Under the pieces are notes generated by a model that was not told the DNA's origin, did not search any database, and worked only from the letters and a program-made list of their open reading frames with translations. From Paludibacteraceae bacterium (GTDB taxonomy: Bacteria > Bacteroidota > Bacteroidia > Bacteroidales > Paludibacteraceae), in the NCBI GenBank assembly GCA_017443145.1, contig JAFSPA010000012.1, positions 1 to 64,000 on the forward strand: 64,000 nucleotides of DNA, written 5' to 3'. The translations under genes were made by a program, and so were the position numbers. Below are positions 41,898 to 52,400 of this stretch, one piece after another. The stretch's first letter is position 1, and each line of letters opens with the position of its first letter.

Positions 41898-42844
41898 ATC
41901 AGTAGATTTTTTATATTCTCGATATCTTGATCTGAATACCGCTGGTCAATAGGTAGCGGCAAGAGATATGTCACGATATTTTTCTCTAGCATTGGAGAAT
42001 CCCATTCAAGTACATTTGGCCAATAGGTTGCAATGTATATACGATGTTGCTGTAATGTCTGACGTATGTGTGTATTAGATTCACTCCAATAGGGATAGAC
42101 CATTGGGATAGCATCTTTTGATAGAGGGGGTAATTTCAAAAGATTATGGGGTTGTAATGTTTGTTCAAATTGCAAATAATTGGCTCGTCGGATTTGTTTA
42201 ATAGATTCATAATCTATTGACGCCAATAAATGTTCGGTTAGACGTGACATCCGTTTAATGGGGTGGTGGCACAGAGATTCTTCGTTCTCCTGATAGTCTG
42301 CAAACCCGCTTTCAGCACATAAGTCTGTACGTTTTAGCAAATGGCTCATTCGTTGGAACGACTCGTCTTGTGGTAACTCTAAATCTAATTGAGCATCTGT
42401 ATAGAGATATGCGCCATCCGGAACGCCAAAAAATTTGCGTGCAGAATAAAAAGTGTCAATATGCGGCACGTTTTGCGCAAAAAATGCTTGTGCATTGTCA
42501 ACAATTAATTGCGTGCCATATTGTTTTGCTAATTGTTCAACGGTTGCTTGTTTTAAGCCGTAATAATTTGTGTACAAGAATGCTTCATTGGCTTTTAAAG
42601 CAGGAAGTGTAACAGGCTCTAAAGCATCGTTAATAGGGTAGTATTCAACATTGATGTGTAGTTTTTGAATAGGCTCCAATAGGACTTGGCACGTGTAGTA
42701 CGGGAGAAATACTTTTGCGTACTTTCGAGCACGAAGGATGTACTCGAAAGCATTTCGAGCAGTATTGATTCGTAGTGCGTTGGTGTGGTAATGTGCGCCC
42801 TTTCGCAACTCTAAACTGAAATATCCTCCTATTGCGTCCTTCAT
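41894..42844 (-). CDS. PLP-fold aminotransferase-like protein (DegT-related)
   Basis: About 316 residues from the ATG at 42842-42844, chosen because it overlaps the ATP-grasp gene's stop as ATGA. The fold looks like a reduced DegT/StrS enzyme: LPYYTC substrate loop, TNYYGLKQ, VDNAQAFF for PLP contact at Asp116, and SARKFFG with Lys137 in the place of the PLP lysine. It is shorter than the usual 370 residues. It may act on a small or unusual substrate. Since it is preceded by an ATP-grasp enzyme, a joint role in adding an amino group or amide is plausible. Confidence 0.7.
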   Translation of the reverse strand: MKDAIGGYFSLELRKGAHYHTNALRINTARNAFEYILRARKYAKVFLPYYTCQVLLEPIQKLHINVEYYPINDALEPVTLPALKANEAFLYTNYYGLKQATVEQLAKQYGTQLIVDNAQAFFAQNVPHIDTFYSARKFFGVPDGAYLYTDAQLDLELPQDESFQRMSHLLKRTDLCAESGFADYQENEESLCHHPIKRMSRLTEHLLASIDYESIKQIRRANYLQFEQTLQPHNLLKLPPLSKDAIPMVYPYWSESNTHIRQTLQQHRIYIATYWPNVLEWDSPMLEKNIVTYLLPLPIDQRYSDQDIENIKNLLI

Positions 42845-44046
42845 ACTACGTGTATTGTTAACCACTCACGCTGTGAAGTGAGTGCATGTTCTAAATCATG
42901 TTGGGTGTTAAATTGCAATACCAGCGTTCCGATGGCATCATTGGCGCCGTTAAAGGCATTGACGTAATCTCCTTCTTTCACCCACAAATCTTTTTCTACC
43001 ACTTTTGCGCGTAGTGAGTCTGAAATGGTTAAACCTTGAAATGCCCCATTCTTATCTGCGTGCAGAATAATCTCTGCCCAATAGCCGTTATAAGGCTTTT
43101 GGCATAATGCCTCCGTTGAATCTCCAACTGCCGCACGAACTTGTGCCGTTATCATATCTACGCCGGTAGCATAACGCAACATTTCACAAAGACGATTACC
43201 TCCTCCGCGAGGAGTGCATTCCATAATATAGGGTTTGCCATTAGATGCAACGCGTGTCTCAATATTAAACACCGATGTTTGCATTTGCAGTAAGGTCATT
43301 AATCGTTGCAGTTCCGATGTAAGATATGCTTCATGTTCCGGAAAGGTTGATGGCCAACTATATGCCGCTGGTGTATAAGGATTAGCCGCATCAATATCGA
43401 AGCGCTGTGCATTGAAACTAACAAAGACTAATTTGCCATCTAATAAGAAACTATCTGTGTCACTACTGCAACCTACTTTATCAATAAACTCTTCAACAAT
43501 AACGTGCCCACTGATAGATTTGCTAAAAGCTTCAGTTAAAGCGGATTGATAATTCTCTATGCTATCCACACGTGTTACGCCTTTACTACCTGCAGAGTCC
43601 GTTGGCTTTACAATCATAGGCCAATGTAGCCAGTCTGTATCCGACAATGCCTCTTCCATGCTGGCATATCCTCGTGCTTGCGGGACATTGAAACCATTAT
43701 CTCGCAGAAAAGCACGGAATAGGTCTTTATTTTGTAGGATGCAAACTGATTTATATGGCCCCATTTGAGGTAGGTGTAATTGCTCTTGCACATATGCCGC
43801 GCTCATTACTCCCGGATCAACGCCAAACGATATGATGCCATCTATATTACGTTTTTTTGCTTCTGCTAAAACGGCATCTTTATCCACAATACTAACATTG
43901 CAGAACTCATCAGAGTATTTGTGCGCAACATTATCCGGCACATTATCAGCTGTTATCACATAATAGCCTTGCTCGTGCGCAGCTTTGATAACCGGCAGTA
44001 GATAATGTATACCGCCAAGGAGCATTATTTTTTTCATCATATTCAT
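42841..44046 (-). CDS. ATP-grasp ligase
   Basis: A 401-residue ATP-grasp enzyme (CarB/PurK-like superfamily), which couples a carboxylate with an amine through an acyl-phosphate. N-terminal KIMLLGGIHYLLP and VITADN are the Rossmann-like opening; the ATP loop MIVKPTDSAGSKGV lies near 145-158; IVEEFI and the metal-binding stretch ECTPRGGGNRLCE near 275-287 follow. The start at 44046 forms an ATGA overlap with the upstream aminotransferase gene. Uronic acids supplied by the cluster's two dehydrogenases are possible acceptors. Confidence 0.82.
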   Translation of the reverse strand: MNMMKKIMLLGGIHYLLPVIKAAHEQGYYVITADNVPDNVAHKYSDEFCNVSIVDKDAVLAEAKKRNIDGIISFGVDPGVMSAAYVQEQLHLPQMGPYKSVCILQNKDLFRAFLRDNGFNVPQARGYASMEEALSDTDWLHWPMIVKPTDSAGSKGVTRVDSIENYQSALTEAFSKSISGHVIVEEFIDKVGCSSDTDSFLLDGKLVFVSFNAQRFDIDAANPYTPAAYSWPSTFPEHEAYLTSELQRLMTLLQMQTSVFNIETRVASNGKPYIMECTPRGGGNRLCEMLRYATGVDMITAQVRAAVGDSTEALCQKPYNGYWAEIILHADKNGAFQGLTISDSLRAKVVEKDLWVKEGDYVNAFNGANDAIGTLVLQFNTQHDLEHALTSQREWLTIHVV

Positions 44047-45155
44047 TTATATGTAATGCAATTGATGACGCGTTCGAGGTCTTGTTGGGTGAGTTCGTGA
44101 TGCATCGGGAGGCAGATGACTTCGTTGGCGATACGCGTTGCGACGGGCAGATTCTCCGGATTAGCTGAAGGCAAACCGCGATAGGTGGAGAAGGTGCTAA
44201 TCAGCGGATAGAAGTATCTGCGGCCAAGCACGTTGTTATCCCGCATCTTGAAATACAGTTCGTCACGAGTCATGCCGAACTCTTGTGCGTTGATGAAGAT
44301 GGGGAAGTAGCTGTAGTTATGACGTACTCCCGGCATGTCGTCGAAGAAACGCACTCCCGGCACGTTGCGCAGTTCTTTGCGGTAGAATTGTGCCACTTTC
44401 TGTCGTGCGGCAATGGCATCATCTACTTGGTGTAGGTTCAGTAAGCCGAAAGCCGAACGCATTTCATCCATTTTACCGTTGATACCAGGTGCAACGACTA
44501 TGGTCTCGTCGGCAAAGCCGAAGTTTTTAAGATAGTCAATGCGTTTTTTTGTCTCTGCGTCGTGAACAACCATAGCTCCACCTTCGATGGTGTTGTACAC
44601 TTTGGTAGCATGGAAAGAGAGGGTAGAGATGTCTCCTGCATTGAGGACACTTTCTCCGTTCACTTCTACGCCGAAAGCGTGAGCGGCATCGTAGATAACC
44701 CTGAGACCGTATTTGTCTGCAATCTCTTGAATGCGTTTGGTATTACATGGTTTGCCGTAGCAATGTACAGGCATAATAGCTGTAGTCTTAGGCGTGATAG
44801 CAGCTTCGATAGCGTCGGGGTCAATACCGCATGTTGATTCTTCGATATCGACAAAGACAGGTTTAATGCCGTTCCACCAGAGTGCGTGCGTCGTTGCGAC
44901 GAAGGAGTAGGGAGTGGTAATCACTTCGCCCGTGATACGCAAGGCTTGTAAGGCAGTAATCAGAGGTAAGGTGCCATTAGTGAAGAGCGAGATATACGGT
45001 ACTTTGAGGTACTTGCATAACTCAGTTTCCAACTGTTTGTGGAATTGTCCGTTGTTGGTAATCCACTTACTGTCCCAAATCTCTTTGAGCATAGTGTTGA
45101 ACTCTTCCAAGCCGGGCAATAACGGCGCTGTTACAGTAATTTGTTTGTTATCCAT
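44043..45155 (-). CDS. DegT/DnrJ/EryC1/StrS sugar aminotransferase
   Basis: PLP-dependent enzyme of 370 residues that aminates a nucleotide-linked keto sugar. It shows FTNGTLPLITAL near 58-69, YDAAHAFGV at 155-163 for PLP binding, and Lys185 in SFHATKVYNTIEGG. The length and motif spelling resemble the VioA/FdtB group acting on dTDP-keto-6-deoxyhexoses, but donor identity cannot be settled here, since no dTDP-glucose synthesis genes are in the window. Confidence 0.9.
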   Translation of the reverse strand: MDNKQITVTAPLLPGLEEFNTMLKEIWDSKWITNNGQFHKQLETELCKYLKVPYISLFTNGTLPLITALQALRITGEVITTPYSFVATTHALWWNGIKPVFVDIEESTCGIDPDAIEAAITPKTTAIMPVHCYGKPCNTKRIQEIADKYGLRVIYDAAHAFGVEVNGESVLNAGDISTLSFHATKVYNTIEGGAMVVHDAETKKRIDYLKNFGFADETIVVAPGINGKMDEMRSAFGLLNLHQVDDAIAARQKVAQFYRKELRNVPGVRFFDDMPGVRHNYSYFPIFINAQEFGMTRDELYFKMRDNNVLGRRYFYPLISTFSTYRGLPSANPENLPVATRIANEVICLPMHHELTQQDLERVINCITYK

Positions 45156-45161
45156 AGTGAA

Positions 45162-46613
45162 TTATTTTTTGCGTTTTAATACATCCAAGGCAATTTGCTT
45201 GAGTTGCATATATTCCTCCAATTTTGTTATCTCGCAAATAGCGAAAACAATAATCGCTCCGACGAGTATCTGTATCGGGAGCAGGATATACGGTGAAATC
45301 GGAATAAATCCCATAAGGAAGACGATAACAGCCATTCCGAAAGCGAGCATCATAGAAGGAAGGAAGTCTTTTATCTGGTCCCAAACCGTGTAGTGCAAAT
45401 ACGGACCGGAATAGTACGCATTCAGGTAGTACGAAATCCATCCCGTAATAAACGAGCCGCCTAACATCCAATAGATGTCGACGAATATTCCGAGGAACAG
45501 TGGTCCTAAAGCAATGATTTTCTTTATTATCTCGAGCTTAAGGAACAAGTCGCTGCGGCCTTGTACTTGCAGCATGTTGAGGTTAATGGCGTGCAACGGG
45601 TATAGTGCCATTGAGAAACAGAGTATCTGCAGGTAGCCGACACAAGGTAACCATTGTTCTCCGATAAGCACGAAGATAAACTGTTTGGCACATCCTGCGA
45701 GTCCGAACATGAAGACGAAGGAAATGAGCATCGTCACTTTAATGACTTGGCGATACGCTTGTTTCATGCGCTCTTTCTCGTCCTGCATCTTACTGAGGAC
45801 AGGATAGCTTACTCGCTGAATGACGTTCGTCAGATTGCGAGAGAAGAGATCGGAGTACTGGTGTGCTTGCGTATATTGTCCAAGTGTTGCGGGCGTGTAG
45901 CATTTACCGATAACGACTTTGTATATCTCGTTCCAGATGGTGTTGATGAGTCCGCTGGCAAGAAGTTTCCAGCCGAAAGTCCATAACTCTTTGAAACTCT
46001 TGGTGGAGAACTGAATCTTTGGCAGCCACTTGAGCGTAATCCACAGTGAGAACGAATAAATCGTTTGACGAGTCATCTGCTGTCCAACCAATGCCCAAAC
46101 ACCAAAGCCCATATACGCCATGGATATACCTACTGCGCCGGAAATGATTGCCGACGCTAATGAGCAATACATCTGCGTTTTGAAGTCGATGGCTTTGATG
46201 AGTTTGGTACTTGGAACCAGTGACAGCGAGTTGATGATGACCACAATGCCTAAGACTCGTAGCAGTTCGGTCAGCTGCGGCTTGTCGAAGAAGTTGGCAA
46301 TCCAGGGAGCACCAAAGAAAAGGACCAAGTACATAACTATACTCAGCACGAAATTCGTTACGAAGACGGTGTTATAGTCAAGTTCTGTGGTGTCCTGTTT
46401 GCGAGTTAGGGCGCTGCTGAGGCCGCTGTTGACGATACTCTCGGAGACTAAGACAAAAATCATCATGATGCCAAGCAGACCGTATTCTTCAGGCGAGAGG
46501 AGTCGTGCCAACACGATGCCGACAAGGAATGTTATTCCCTGACTCATCATGCTGTCGGCGAAACTCCATCCGACACCTCTAACGGTTGTATTTTTTAAGC
46601 TTGGCTGTGCCAT
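45162..46613 (-). CDS. Lipid-linked oligosaccharide flippase (Wzx type)
   Basis: Polytopic inner-membrane protein of 483 residues in the MOP exporter superfamily, Wzx/TuaB/WcaM branch. About twelve to fourteen hydrophobic segments; characteristic opening GVGWSFADSMMSQG followed by VGIVLARLLSPEEYGLLG. It flips the undecaprenyl-linked unit for polymerisation by the EpsG-like protein. It lies between the dehydrogenase and the aminotransferase genes. Confidence 0.92.
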   Translation of the reverse strand: MAQPSLKNTTVRGVGWSFADSMMSQGITFLVGIVLARLLSPEEYGLLGIMMIFVLVSESIVNSGLSSALTRKQDTTELDYNTVFVTNFVLSIVMYLVLFFGAPWIANFFDKPQLTELLRVLGIVVIINSLSLVPSTKLIKAIDFKTQMYCSLASAIISGAVGISMAYMGFGVWALVGQQMTRQTIYSFSLWITLKWLPKIQFSTKSFKELWTFGWKLLASGLINTIWNEIYKVVIGKCYTPATLGQYTQAHQYSDLFSRNLTNVIQRVSYPVLSKMQDEKERMKQAYRQVIKVTMLISFVFMFGLAGCAKQFIFVLIGEQWLPCVGYLQILCFSMALYPLHAINLNMLQVQGRSDLFLKLEIIKKIIALGPLFLGIFVDIYWMLGGSFITGWISYYLNAYYSGPYLHYTVWDQIKDFLPSMMLAFGMAVIVFLMGFIPISPYILLPIQILVGAIIVFAICEITKLEEYMQLKQIALDVLKRKK

Positions 46614-46627
46614 AAATTCGTCAATAG

Positions 46628-47866
46628 TTAGTCTCTACGGAAGATGTCGCGGGTGTATACTTTGTCTTGAATATCCTCGAGGCAAGCATCAAAGCGGTTG
46701 GCGATGATGGCATCGGATTGCGATTTGAAGGTATCTAAGTTGTTAACTACGAGAGAACCGAAGAAGGTTGTTCCATCTTTGAGCGTCGGTTCGTAGATGA
46801 TAACTTTGGCACCTTTGGCTTTGACACGCTTCATGATACCTTGGATAGACGATTGACGGAAATTGTCGCTGTTGGACTTCATTGTCAAGCGATACACGCC
46901 GATGGTAACCGGCTTTTCCTGTTTGGCATCCCAGCTGTTCTCCTCGCTGTAAGCGTAATAACCGGCTTTGGCAAGTACGCGATCGGCAATGAAATCCTTG
47001 CGGGTACGATTGCTTTCTACGATGGCTTCGATGAGATTTTCCGGCACATCCTGATAGTTGGCAAGGAGTTGCTTGGTATCTTTCGGCAAGCAATATCCGC
47101 CGTATCCGAAGGACGGGTTGTTGTAATGCGAACCGATACGCGGATCGAGACAGACGCCTTCTATAATCTGCTTGGTATCCAGACCTTTCATCTCTGCGTA
47201 GGTGTCGAGTTCGTTGAAGTAGCTGACACGCAGAGCGAGATAGGTGTTTGCGAAGAGTTTCACGGCTTCGGCTTCGGTGGAACCCATATACAGCGTAGGG
47301 ATATCCGTTTTGATAGCGCCTTCTTGCAGCAGTTTCGCAAATGTTGCTGCGGCTCGTTGGAGATGCGCATCTTGTTGGTCAAAGCCGATGATTATACGCG
47401 AAGGATAGAGGTTGTCGTACAAAGCCTTTGATTCGCGCAGGAATTCGGGCGCAAAGATGATGTTTTTGCTTCCAGTTTTCTGGCGGATTGTCTCGGTGAA
47501 ACCGACAGGAATCGTCGATTTGATGACCATGATGGCGTTGGGATTGACGGCCATGACGAGCTTAATAACTGTTTCGACAGCGGATGTGTCGAAGTAGTTT
47601 TTCTGGCTGTCATAGTTGGTTGGCGCGGCAATAACTACAAATTCTGCGTCTTTGTAGGCTTCATTGGCATCGAGAGTGGCCGTGAGGTCTAAGTCTTTCT
47701 CGGCGAGGTACTTCTCGATGTACTCGTCCTGAATCGGAGATTGCCGGCGGTTGATCATATCCACTTTCTCGGGGATGATGTCCACTGCCGTGACGTGATT
47801 GTGCTGTGCCAGCAGTGTGGCTATAGACAATCCTACGTATCCTGTTCCTGCAACTGCAATTTTCAT
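46628..47866 (-). CDS. ugd: UDP-glucose 6-dehydrogenase
   Basis: Oxidises UDP-glucose to UDP-glucuronic acid with two NAD. The 412-residue length and the sequence style match the shorter Ugd form of Gram-negative bacteria: AGTGYVGLS at 6-14, [20 protein letters not shown], and the catalytic Cys in [11 protein letters not shown] near 257. Its product would provide glucuronic acid for the cluster's glycan. Tandem 11-bp repeats separate it from the second dehydrogenase. Confidence 0.9.
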   Translation of the reverse strand: MKIAVAGTGYVGLSIATLLAQHNHVTAVDIIPEKVDMINRRQSPIQDEYIEKYLAEKDLDLTATLDANEAYKDAEFVVIAAPTNYDSQKNYFDTSAVETVIKLVMAVNPNAIMVIKSTIPVGFTETIRQKTGSKNIIFAPEFLRESKALYDNLYPSRIIIGFDQQDAHLQRAAATFAKLLQEGAIKTDIPTLYMGSTEAEAVKLFANTYLALRVSYFNELDTYAEMKGLDTKQIIEGVCLDPRIGSHYNNPSFGYGGYCLPKDTKQLLANYQDVPENLIEAIVESNRTRKDFIADRVLAKAGYYAYSEENSWDAKQEKPVTIGVYRLTMKSNSDNFRQSSIQGIMKRVKAKGAKVIIYEPTLKDGTTFFGSLVVNNLDTFKSQSDAIIANRFDACLEDIQDKVYTRDIFRRD

Positions 47867-47906
47867 ATATCCATCTTATAATTAAGTTCGCATTAAGTTA
47901 GTTCAA

Positions 47907-47961
47907 TCGTCCGTGTATCGTCCGTGTATCGACCGTGTATCGTCCGTGTATCGTCCGTGGG
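47907..47961. repeat. 11-bp tandem array between the two UDP-sugar dehydrogenase genes
   Basis: Five uninterrupted units of 11 bp, TCGTCCGTGTA, the third with one change and the last ending GGG. It occupies half of the 113-bp gap between minus-strand genes. Confidence 0.95.
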
Positions 47962-47979
47962 GAGCGGGAGGATGAGTGA

Positions 47980-49275
47980 TTACAAACGGCTGTCCACGAG
48001 ATTGCGATCGACGAAGTTTTTGACATCGAAGATGACGGCATTCTGTTCTTTGTACTTCTTGAAGTCAAAGGTTTTGAATTGATTATGGCTCACACATGCG
48101 ATGACAGCGGCATATTTTTTGTCGGGATTTACGGCCGGAATGAGTTCTTTGCCGTATTCGTGCTTAACGACAGCGGGAGATGCCCACGGATCGTAAATGT
48201 CCACATTGCAGCCGAATTCCTCCAATTCGGTAGCGATATCCACTACTTTGGTGTTACGGCAGTCCGGGCAGTTCTCTTTGAAGGTGACACCTAAGATAAG
48301 GATGTTGGCTTCTTTAATCTTATGGTCCTTGGCAATCATGAGTTTGAGCACTTTATGCGCGATGAAGTTCGCGATAGAGTTGTTGACTGCACGTCCTGAA
48401 AGGATGACTTTCGGGTCGTAGCCAAGAGATTTAGCCTTGTGTGCGAGGTAGTACGGATCGACGGAAATGCAATGTCCTCCGACGAGTCCGGGACGATATT
48501 TGAGGAAGTTCCACTTGGTTCCAGCGGCTTCGATGACGTCGTTGGTGTCGATTCCCACGCGGTCACAGATGAGCGCGAGTTCGTTCATAAAGGAAATATT
48601 CACGTCGCGTTGGCTATTCTCCACGGCTTTGGCAGCCTCTGCCACTTTCATGTTGGGCGCACGATGCGTACCGTTTTCGAGGATGGAGTTGTAGAGTGCA
48701 TCGACGATATCGGCTACTTCGGGCGTGGAACCGGAAGTGATTTTCTTGATTTTTGTGAGTGTGTTGACTTTGTCACCCGGGTTGATTCGTTCGGGGCTAT
48801 AGCCGCAGAAGAAGTCTTGGTTGAACTTGAGTCCGCTGTTTTTCTCGAGCACGGGCACGCAATCTTCCTCTGTGCAGCCAGGGTAAACGGTTGACTCATA
48901 GATGACGATGTCACCTTTGTTGAGCGTCTTGCCGATGGTCTCGCTGGCTTTGATAAGCGGGGTAAGGTCGGGATTGTTGAAACGGTCAATCGGAGTAGGA
49001 ACGGTAACGATGTAGGTGTTGACCTGCTTGAGATCGTCCGGGTTGGAAGTGAAGGAAAGTCCGATTTTACCGGTAGTTTTGTACAGTTCGCGTGCTTGTT
49101 TCATTCCGACGAGATCTGCTTCGAGCGTATGGTCTTCGCCTCTTTCGAGCTCTTCTACGCGTGCTTTGAAGATATCAAATCCGATGACGCGATACTTTTT
49201 GCCATATTCAATGGCGAGCGGCAGGCCGACATATCCAAGGCCGATAACCGCAATAGTTCTGTTGTTGAGTTGCAT
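47980..49275 (-). CDS. TviB/WbpA-like nucleotide sugar dehydrogenase
   Basis: A 431-residue UDP-sugar dehydrogenase of the UDP-N-acetylhexosamine type (Vi polysaccharide TviB group), giving a UDP-N-acetyl-hexosaminuronic acid. Motifs: VIGLGYVGLPLA at 9-20, YESTVYPGCTEE, FCGYSPERINPGD, AKAVENSQRDVNI, and the catalytic Cys in GHCISVDPYYL near 260. Longer than the Ugd next door. First gene of the glycan cluster, with its own promoter about 35-65 bp upstream. Confidence 0.92.
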   Translation of the reverse strand: MQLNNRTIAVIGLGYVGLPLAIEYGKKYRVIGFDIFKARVEELERGEDHTLEADLVGMKQARELYKTTGKIGLSFTSNPDDLKQVNTYIVTVPTPIDRFNNPDLTPLIKASETIGKTLNKGDIVIYESTVYPGCTEEDCVPVLEKNSGLKFNQDFFCGYSPERINPGDKVNTLTKIKKITSGSTPEVADIVDALYNSILENGTHRAPNMKVAEAAKAVENSQRDVNISFMNELALICDRVGIDTNDVIEAAGTKWNFLKYRPGLVGGHCISVDPYYLAHKAKSLGYDPKVILSGRAVNNSIANFIAHKVLKLMIAKDHKIKEANILILGVTFKENCPDCRNTKVVDIATELEEFGCNVDIYDPWASPAVVKHEYGKELIPAVNPDKKYAAVIACVSHNQFKTFDFKKYKEQNAVIFDVKNFVDRNLVDSRL

Positions 49276-49309
49276 ATTGTTTTTGTATATAAAAATTCAA
49301 AAAAGCGCG

Positions 49310-49341
49310 CAAAGTTACAAAATTTCTCGCACGTGCGCAAG
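49310..49341 (-). promoter_or_regulatory. Promoter of the glycan cluster
   Basis: Minus-strand CTTG, 20-bp spacer, TAACTTTG. Placed about 35 bp before the TviB-like start. The only strong promoter I see ahead of the long run 49275 to 30224. Confidence 0.75.
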
Positions 49342-49397
49342 GGAATGCGCTTTTTTATTATAAAATGTGCATTTTTCGTCATTTTTTGCTTCAGAAA

Positions 49398-49429
49398 TTT
49401 GCATATATGAAATATATGTTGTACTTTTG
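49398..49429 (+). promoter_or_regulatory. Promoter of the DUF2723 gene
   Basis: Plus-strand TTTG, exactly 20 bp, TACTTTTG, ending 38 bp before the ATG. It diverges from the glycan cluster promoter. Confidence 0.85.
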
Positions 49430-49467
49430 CACGCTATTTTTGTAAATTAGGCAAAAAACGTAGATAA

Positions 49468-52400
49468 ATGAAGAATTTTAAGTTATGGGACATGATTTGT
49501 GGCTGGGTAGTGTTTGCAATTGCTGCCGCCACTTATCTGTTGACGATTGAACCGACCGCGAGTTTTTGGGATTGCGGTGAGTTTATTGCGAGTGCGCACA
49601 AGTTAGACGTAGGCCATCCGCCCGGAGCACCGTTCTTTATGCTGATGGGACACTTTTTCTCGCTGTTTGCGAGTGATGTGAGTCATGTGGCGATGTGTGT
49701 GAATGCGTTGTCGGCATTGGCAAGTGCGTTTACGATACTTTTCTTGTTCTGGACGATAACGGCTTTGGCTCGCAAATTGAGAGTAAAAGTTCCGGTGAAA
49801 TCGGAAGAAAACGGTAATTCGCTGTGGCAAGATATCGCCATTTTGGGTGCGGGTGCAGTAGGCGCTTTGGCCTATACATTTTCGGACACATTCTGGTTCT
49901 CGGCCGTGGAAGGTGAGGTATATGCATCGTCGTCGTTGTTTACGGCAGTGGTGTTCTGGCTGATCCTCAAATGGGATGAGCAGGCAGATGAAGAAGGAAG
50001 TGACCGTTGGCTGATTTTGATAGCCTATTTGATGGGTTTGAGTATCGGCGTACACTTGCTGAACTTGCTGACTATTCCGGCGATTGTGATGGTTTATTAC
50101 TTCCGTCGCTATGAGTTTTCGTGGAAAGGTGCGATATACGCGTTCCTCATTAGTGTAGCGATTTTGGCGGTAGTGCTGTATGGCCTAATTCCGGGTATTC
50201 CGACGCTTATCGGATGGTTTGAATTGCTGTTTGTGAATGTGTTCGGATGTCCGTTCAATACAGGTTTGGCGGTTTGTCTGGTGCTGCTTGGCGGTTTGCT
50301 TATTTGGGGCTTGATTTATACGCTTCAGCGGGCAAAAGCGGAGTATGCTGAAGGCAAGGGTAAGAACCTGTGGCGTTGGCTGAATACGGGTCTTTTGATG
50401 GTGACGATGATTATTGTCGGTTACTCGAGTTATGCGGTGCTGGTGATTCGTTCCAATGCCGATACGCCGATGGATCAGAACTCGCCCGATAACGTGTTTA
50501 GTTTGAAGTATTATCTGAACCGTGAGCAATATGGCGATTGTCCGTTGCTGTACGGCCAGACGTATAATGCGCCCGTGAAGCTGAGAGTACAGGGAAATAT
50601 GTGCATACCTGTGGAAAAACAAGGTCATGCGCAGTATGCTCCAGCTCCGGAAGTAGAAGGCGAGAAAGACCGTTATGCTTTGACGGGATATAAGACGTCG
50701 TATGAGTATATGAGCGAGTTCAAGATGCTGTTCCCGCGCATGTATTCAGGCCAGGCGAACCATATTTCCGGCTACAAGAGTTGGGCTAATATCAAGGGTC
50801 GTCGTGTACGTTACGAATACTGCGGCCAACAGAAAACGGACTATTGTCCGACGTTTGGCGAGAACTTGCGTTTCTTCTTCCGCTATCAGGTGAATTTCAT
50901 GTATTGGCGTTACTTTATGTGGAACTTCTCGGGTCGTCAGAATGACCTGCAGAGTTACGGTGAAATAACGAAAGGTAACTGGCTAACAGGTATTCCGTTT
51001 ATCGATAACGCACGGCTTGGCGACCAGGATGCTCTGCCGCGTGAACTGAGGGAAAATAAGGGACACAATGTGTACTATATGTTGCCGTTACTTCTTGGTA
51101 TACTGGGAGTTATATGGCAAGTGTCGGTTCGTCGCAAAGAGGGCGAAAAGACAGTTCATTCGGGCTGGAGAAACTTCACTGTGACGTTCCTGCTGTTCTT
51201 CCTGACAGGTCTGGCTATTGTGGTTTACCTGAACCAGACACCTTATCAACCGCGCGAACGTGACTACGCGTACGCAGGAAGTTTCTATGCGTTCTGTATC
51301 TGGATTGGCTTTGGTGTGCTGGCTTTGACGAGTTGGATTAACAAAGCTATGAAGAACGAGAAAGCGAAAGTGGCTATTGCGTGTGCTGTAACCGTTGTGG
51401 CTCTGCTTGTGCCGGCACAGATGGCTTCGCAGAACTGGGATGACCACGACCGTTCGCAGCGCTATTCCTGCCGCGATTTTGGTGCTAACTATCTGAAATC
51501 ATGCGAGAAAGACGGTATTATCTATTCGAATGGCGATAACGACACCTTCCCGCTCTGGTATAATCAGGAAGTGGAAGAAGTGGGTACGGATCTGCGTGTG
51601 TGCAACCTGTCGTACTTGCAGACTGATTGGTATATAGGTCAGATGAAACGTCCGTATTACGAGTCTTCGGCACTGCCGATTACGTGGGAATATAAGGATT
51701 ATATGCCAGGCAAGAACGAAGTGGTGTGGGTTGACAACCGTTTGAACCAGCCGTTAGAAGTGTCTAAGGCATTTGATTTCTTGCGTTCGGAGGATCCGCG
51801 AACAAAGAGAGATGGTGAGAATTATATTCCGTCTAATCAGTTGTATATCGACGGTCTGAATGGAGAGCAGATTCCGGTTAAACAGGCTCGTCGTTACACG
51901 CGTTCGGAGATGATGGTGCTTGAGATGCTGTCGCAGAATGCGCATCATAACTGGGAGCGTCCGATTTACTTTGCTGTGACGGTTGGAAATGACTATTATC
52001 TGGGTCTTGAGCCATATTTTGAGCTTACGGGTTTGGCATATCGTGTGACTCCGACTCGCAGTCGAGACGGTCAGCCGCGTGTGAATACAGAGAAGATGTT
52101 TGATAATATGATGCATAAGTTCCAGTACGGAAATCTCAATAAACCGGGTATCTATATCGACGAGAACCTTATGCGCATGTGCCGTACGCATCGTATGATG
52201 TTTATGGAGTTGGCAGAGGCATTGCTGCGCGAAGGTAAACGTGATCAATGTCGCGAGGTACTGGATTATGCAGAAGAGGTTTTGCCGCAATGTAATGTGC
52301 CTTATGACTATACGTCAGCAACGATGGCTTCGTTCTACTATGTGCTTGGTAGTCAGGAAGATATAGAGAAAGCTAATCGAATTATGGAGGCTGTTGCGGA

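Noticed and set aside
47907..47961. Possible CRISPR array
   Set aside because: Units of 11 bp follow one another without spacers, and no cas gene is present.
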